DNA of 7,270 nucleotides, taken from Collinsella sp. Its GTDB lineage: Bacteria > Actinomycetota > Coriobacteriia > Coriobacteriales > Coriobacteriaceae. The stretch lies in contig JAHYYL010000008.1 of the NCBI GenBank assembly GCA_019424965.1, forward strand, positions 1-7,270, in the 5' to 3' direction. The notes under the pieces were generated by a model, which was given only the letters and a program-made list of their open reading frames with translations, ran no database searches and had not been told where the DNA came from. Made by a program: the position numbers and the translations under genes. Below, piece after piece: positions 5,448 through 7,270 of the stretch (its first letter is position 1; each line of letters opens with the position of its first letter).

Positions 5448-6330
5448 GCAGACCAGCTCCCTTCAGAGCATCGGTAAGTGCGGCTCGCGTGTCGTCTGCC
5501 ATGGGGCACAGCGGCATGCGGTAGTTTGCCTCGATCATACCCATCTGGGCGAGCGCTTCCTTAACGGGGATGGGGTTGACCTCGCTAAAGAGGGCATTGA
5601 TGAGCGGCTGGCCGGCAATCTGGATATCGCGGGCGCGCGCTACGTCGCCGTCCAGATAGGCGCGGCACATGTCGTGCACGAGCTGCGGCTGAACATCGGC
5701 CCACACACTGATGGTGCCCGAGGCGCCCAGGCTCATGAGCGGCACGGTGAGGGCGTCCTCGCCCGAGTACATGCGGAAGTCATCGGACAGCAGGTGGGCG
5801 ATCTTGGCCGCGTAGGCGACGTTGCCCGAGGCTTCTTTAATACCCATGATGTTGGGGTGCGCGGCCAAGCGCTCTACGTTGCGCTCGCTGATGCCGCAGC
5901 CGCAGCGGCCAGGGATGTTGTACAGGATGCAGGGGATATCTACGGCATCGGCAACGGTCTTAAAGTGCTGGTAGATGCCCTCCTCGTTGGACTTGTTGTA
6001 GTAGGGGGTAATGAGCAGCAGGCCGTCGGTGCCCAGGCCCTGATAGGTGAGCGACTTGGTGAGCATGGTCTGCGTGGAGTTGGAGCCCGAGCCGGCGATG
6101 ACGGGGACGCGGCCTGCAACCTGCTTGACCACCGCGGCGACAACGGAGTTGTCCTCATCGTCGGTCATCGTGGCGCTCTCGCCGGTGGTGCCCAGGGTGA
6201 GGATGGCGTCGGTACCGTTTTGCAGGTGGAAATCGATAAGGCGCTCGAGCGCGTCAAAGTCGACGCTGCCGTCCTTTTTAAACGGCGTGACGAGGGCGAC
6301 GATCGAACCCTCGAGGTTGCGGATATCCAT
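5440..6330 (-). CDS. dapA: 4-hydroxy-tetrahydrodipicolinate synthase (DapA part; probable internal start)
   Basis: A complete 296-aa DapA, normal family length, which condenses pyruvate with aspartate semialdehyde in the first committed step to lysine. From its own Met (ATG 6328-6330) it shows SIVALVTPF (9-17), TTGES (48-52), ITPYYNK (107-113, catalytic-triad Tyr Y111), YNIPGR (137-142, Y137 and R142), the Schiff-base K165 in GIKEASGN, and GASGTISV (202-209). Small departures from the usual pattern are C143 where Thr is common and D212 in ADVQP where Asn is common. AAGGAG at 6337-6342 lies 6 nt before this ATG, so a free DapA may be made as well as a LysA-DapA fusion. It overlaps dapB by 8 nt. 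Residues equivalent to the E. coli lysine-inhibition site are partly changed (D57, D60, T88), suggesting weak or no lysine feedback. Confidence 0.93.
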   Translation of the reverse strand: MDIRNLEGSIVALVTPFKKDGSVDFDALERLIDFHLQNGTDAILTLGTTGESATMTDDEDNSVVAAVVKQVAGRVPVIAGSGSNSTQTMLTKSLTYQGLGTDGLLLITPYYNKSNEEGIYQHFKTVADAVDIPCILYNIPGRCGCGISERNVERLAAHPNIMGIKEASGNVAYAAKIAHLLSDDFRMYSGEDALTVPLMSLGASGTISVWADVQPQLVHDMCRAYLDGDVARARDIQIAGQPLINALFSEVNPIPVKEALAQMGMIEANYRMPLCPMADDTRAALTDALKGAGLLD

Positions 6331-7270
6331 GTTCTTCTCCTTCGCTTCCGCGATTTGGATGCGCTTGTTCCATTGGGCGGCGACGGCCAAGCGCTCGTCT
6401 TGGGCGCGACGGCGAGCACTTTCGGCGCGCGATTTGGCCAGCAGCTCACGGCCGCACGGTAGCACGTCGAGCGTGGCAAAATAGTCGCTCGGGCGCTCAG
6501 CGCGGCGGATGAGGTCGGCCGAGCCGTCGGGGCGCAGCAGCACCTCGGCGGAGCGCAGACGGCCGTTGTAGTTGTAGCCCATGGAGTAACCATGCGCGCC
6601 GGTATCGTGGACCACGAGCACGTCACCCATGTCGATCTGCGGTAGCTCGCGGTCGATGGCGAACTTGTCATTGTTCTCGCACAGATTGCCCGTGATGTCG
6701 TACGTGTTCGTGACGGGGACTGCGGTTTTATCAGGACCGTCCGGATGACCCATCACCGTGATGTGGTGGTAAGCGCCATACATGGCGGGACGAATGAGGT
6801 CGACGGCACTGGCGTCCACGCCGATATAGTCCTTATAGATCTGCTTCTCGTGGATGGCCTTGGTGACCAGGCAGCCGTAGGGGCCCATCATAAAGCGGCC
6901 CATCTCGGTGCAGATGGCCACATCGCCCATGCCGGCGGGAACCAGGATCTCGTCGTATGCCGCGTGTACCCCCTCGCCGATGGCGTGAATGTCGTTGGCC
7001 TGCTGCTCGGGCAGGTAGGGGATACCGACGCCGCCGGACAGATTGATGAAGGCGACGTGTGCGCCGGTCTCGCGCTCCAGGCGTACGGCAAGCTCAAAGA
7101 GGATGCGCGCGAGCTTGGGGTAGTAGTCGTTGGTGACGGTGTTGCTGGCAAGGAATGCGTGGATGCCAAAGTCCTCGGCGCCCTTGGCCTTGAGCATGCG
7201 GAAGGCCTCGAAGAGTTGCTCGGTGGTCATGCCATATTTGGCATCTCCCGGATTGTCCATAATGTCATTG
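5440..7270 (-). CDS. lysA-dapA: LysA-DapA fused reading frame: diaminopimelate decarboxylase (5'-truncated) joined to dihydrodipicolinate synthase
   Basis: One uninterrupted - strand frame enters at the window edge and runs to TAA 5440-5442. About 310 residues belong to LysA, the PLP enzyme that decarboxylates meso-diaminopimelate to lysine. Residues are numbered from the Met at 7258-7260, which is internal. LysA marks are GIHAFLASN (32-40), INLSGGVGIPY (72-82), the PLP-phosphate region CTEMGR (117-122), the RPAMYGAYH segment (157-165), C194 in GNLCEND-like GNLCENN, and HDTGAHGYSMGYNYNG (218-233). The PLP lysine and about the first 120 residues lie outside. The domain seems complete to DYFATLD (259-265). 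A charged, probably helical linker of about 45 residues (266-310, KSRAESARRR, AEAKEKN) follows, then a full DapA (311-606). No stop or frameshift separates them. A sequencing-error loss of a stop is possible but would have to leave both frames matched. Confidence 0.85.
   Translation of the reverse strand, partial: NDIMDNPGDAKYGMTTEQLFEAFRMLKAKGAEDFGIHAFLASNTVTNDYYPKLARILFELAVRLERETGAHVAFINLSGGVGIPYLPEQQANDIHAIGEGVHAAYDEILVPAGMGDVAICTEMGRFMMGPYGCLVTKAIHEKQIYKDYIGVDASAVDLIRPAMYGAYHHITVMGHPDGPDKTAVPVTNTYDITGNLCENNDKFAIDRELPQIDMGDVLVVHDTGAHGYSMGYNYNGRLRSAEVLLRPDGSADLIRRAERPSDYFATLDVLPCGRELLAKSRAESARRRAQDERLAVAAQWNKRIQIAEAKEKNMDIRNLEGSIVALVTPFKKDGSVDFDALERLIDFHLQNGTDAILTLGTTGESATMTDDEDNSVVAAVVKQVAGRVPVIAGSGSNSTQTMLTKSLTYQGLGTDGLLLITPYYNKSNEEGIYQHFKTVADAVDIPCILYNIPGRCGCGISERNVERLAAHPNIMGIKEASGNVAYAAKIAHLLSDDFRMYSGEDALTVPLMSLGASGTISVWADVQPQLVHDMCRAYLDGDVARARDIQIAGQPLINALFSEVNPIPVKEALAQMGMIEANYRMPLCPMADDTRAALTDALKGAGLLD
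6337..6342 (-). promoter_or_regulatory. internal ribosome binding site for dapA inside the fused frame
   Basis: AAGGAG lies 6 nt before ATG 6328-6330, the natural DapA start, even though the frame is already open from lysA. It encodes the linker residues KE within AEAKEKN. It is the clearest sign that dapA is, or recently was, translated on its own. Confidence 0.7.

Noticed and set aside
5284..6462. Open + strand frame of 392 codons opposite dapA and the linker
   Set aside because: Antisense shadow of well-conserved DapA. No ribosome binding site or motif.

Overview
The window looks like a chromosomal segment of a GC-rich, anaerobic, Gram-positive bacterium, most likely a Coriobacteriia member such as Collinsella. 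That placement rests on codon use, Firmicutes/Actinobacteria-type lysine enzymes, an L-lactate dehydrogenase and the general style of the genes. It is an inference; no search was possible. There are no phage genes, transposases, tRNAs, rRNAs or CRISPR arrays.

The left half (1-3655) is read on the + strand. It holds the last codons of a PLP-dependent aminotransferase, L-lactate dehydrogenase (ldh) with a strong leader hairpin and an intrinsic terminator, a DUF2974/Mbeg1-like alpha/beta hydrolase of unknown function, and a YejK/NdpA-type nucleoid-associated protein that ends in an intrinsic terminator. Two copies of a roughly 32-nt repeat lie directly after ldh and after the hydrolase gene.

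The right half (3948-7270) is read on the - strand as a compact lysine/diaminopimelate operon. In transcription order it is lysA (5' end outside the window) fused in frame to dapA, then dapB, overlapping by 8 nt from a TTG start, then dapH. DapA makes hydroxy-tetrahydrodipicolinate, DapB reduces it, DapH acetylates the product (the acetylase branch), and LysA decarboxylates meso-diaminopimelate to lysine. The aminotransferase and deacetylase steps are not in the operon part visible here.

The two halves converge on a 292-nt intergenic region (3656-3947). It contains a terminator, a 98-nt near-palindromic element with a 15-bp basal stem, and two tandem 41-nt hairpin units. The points most worth a second look are the LysA-DapA fusion with an intact internal ribosome binding site for dapA, the structured intergenic elements, and the dispersed repeat whose end-to-end pairing is kept by a G-U change.
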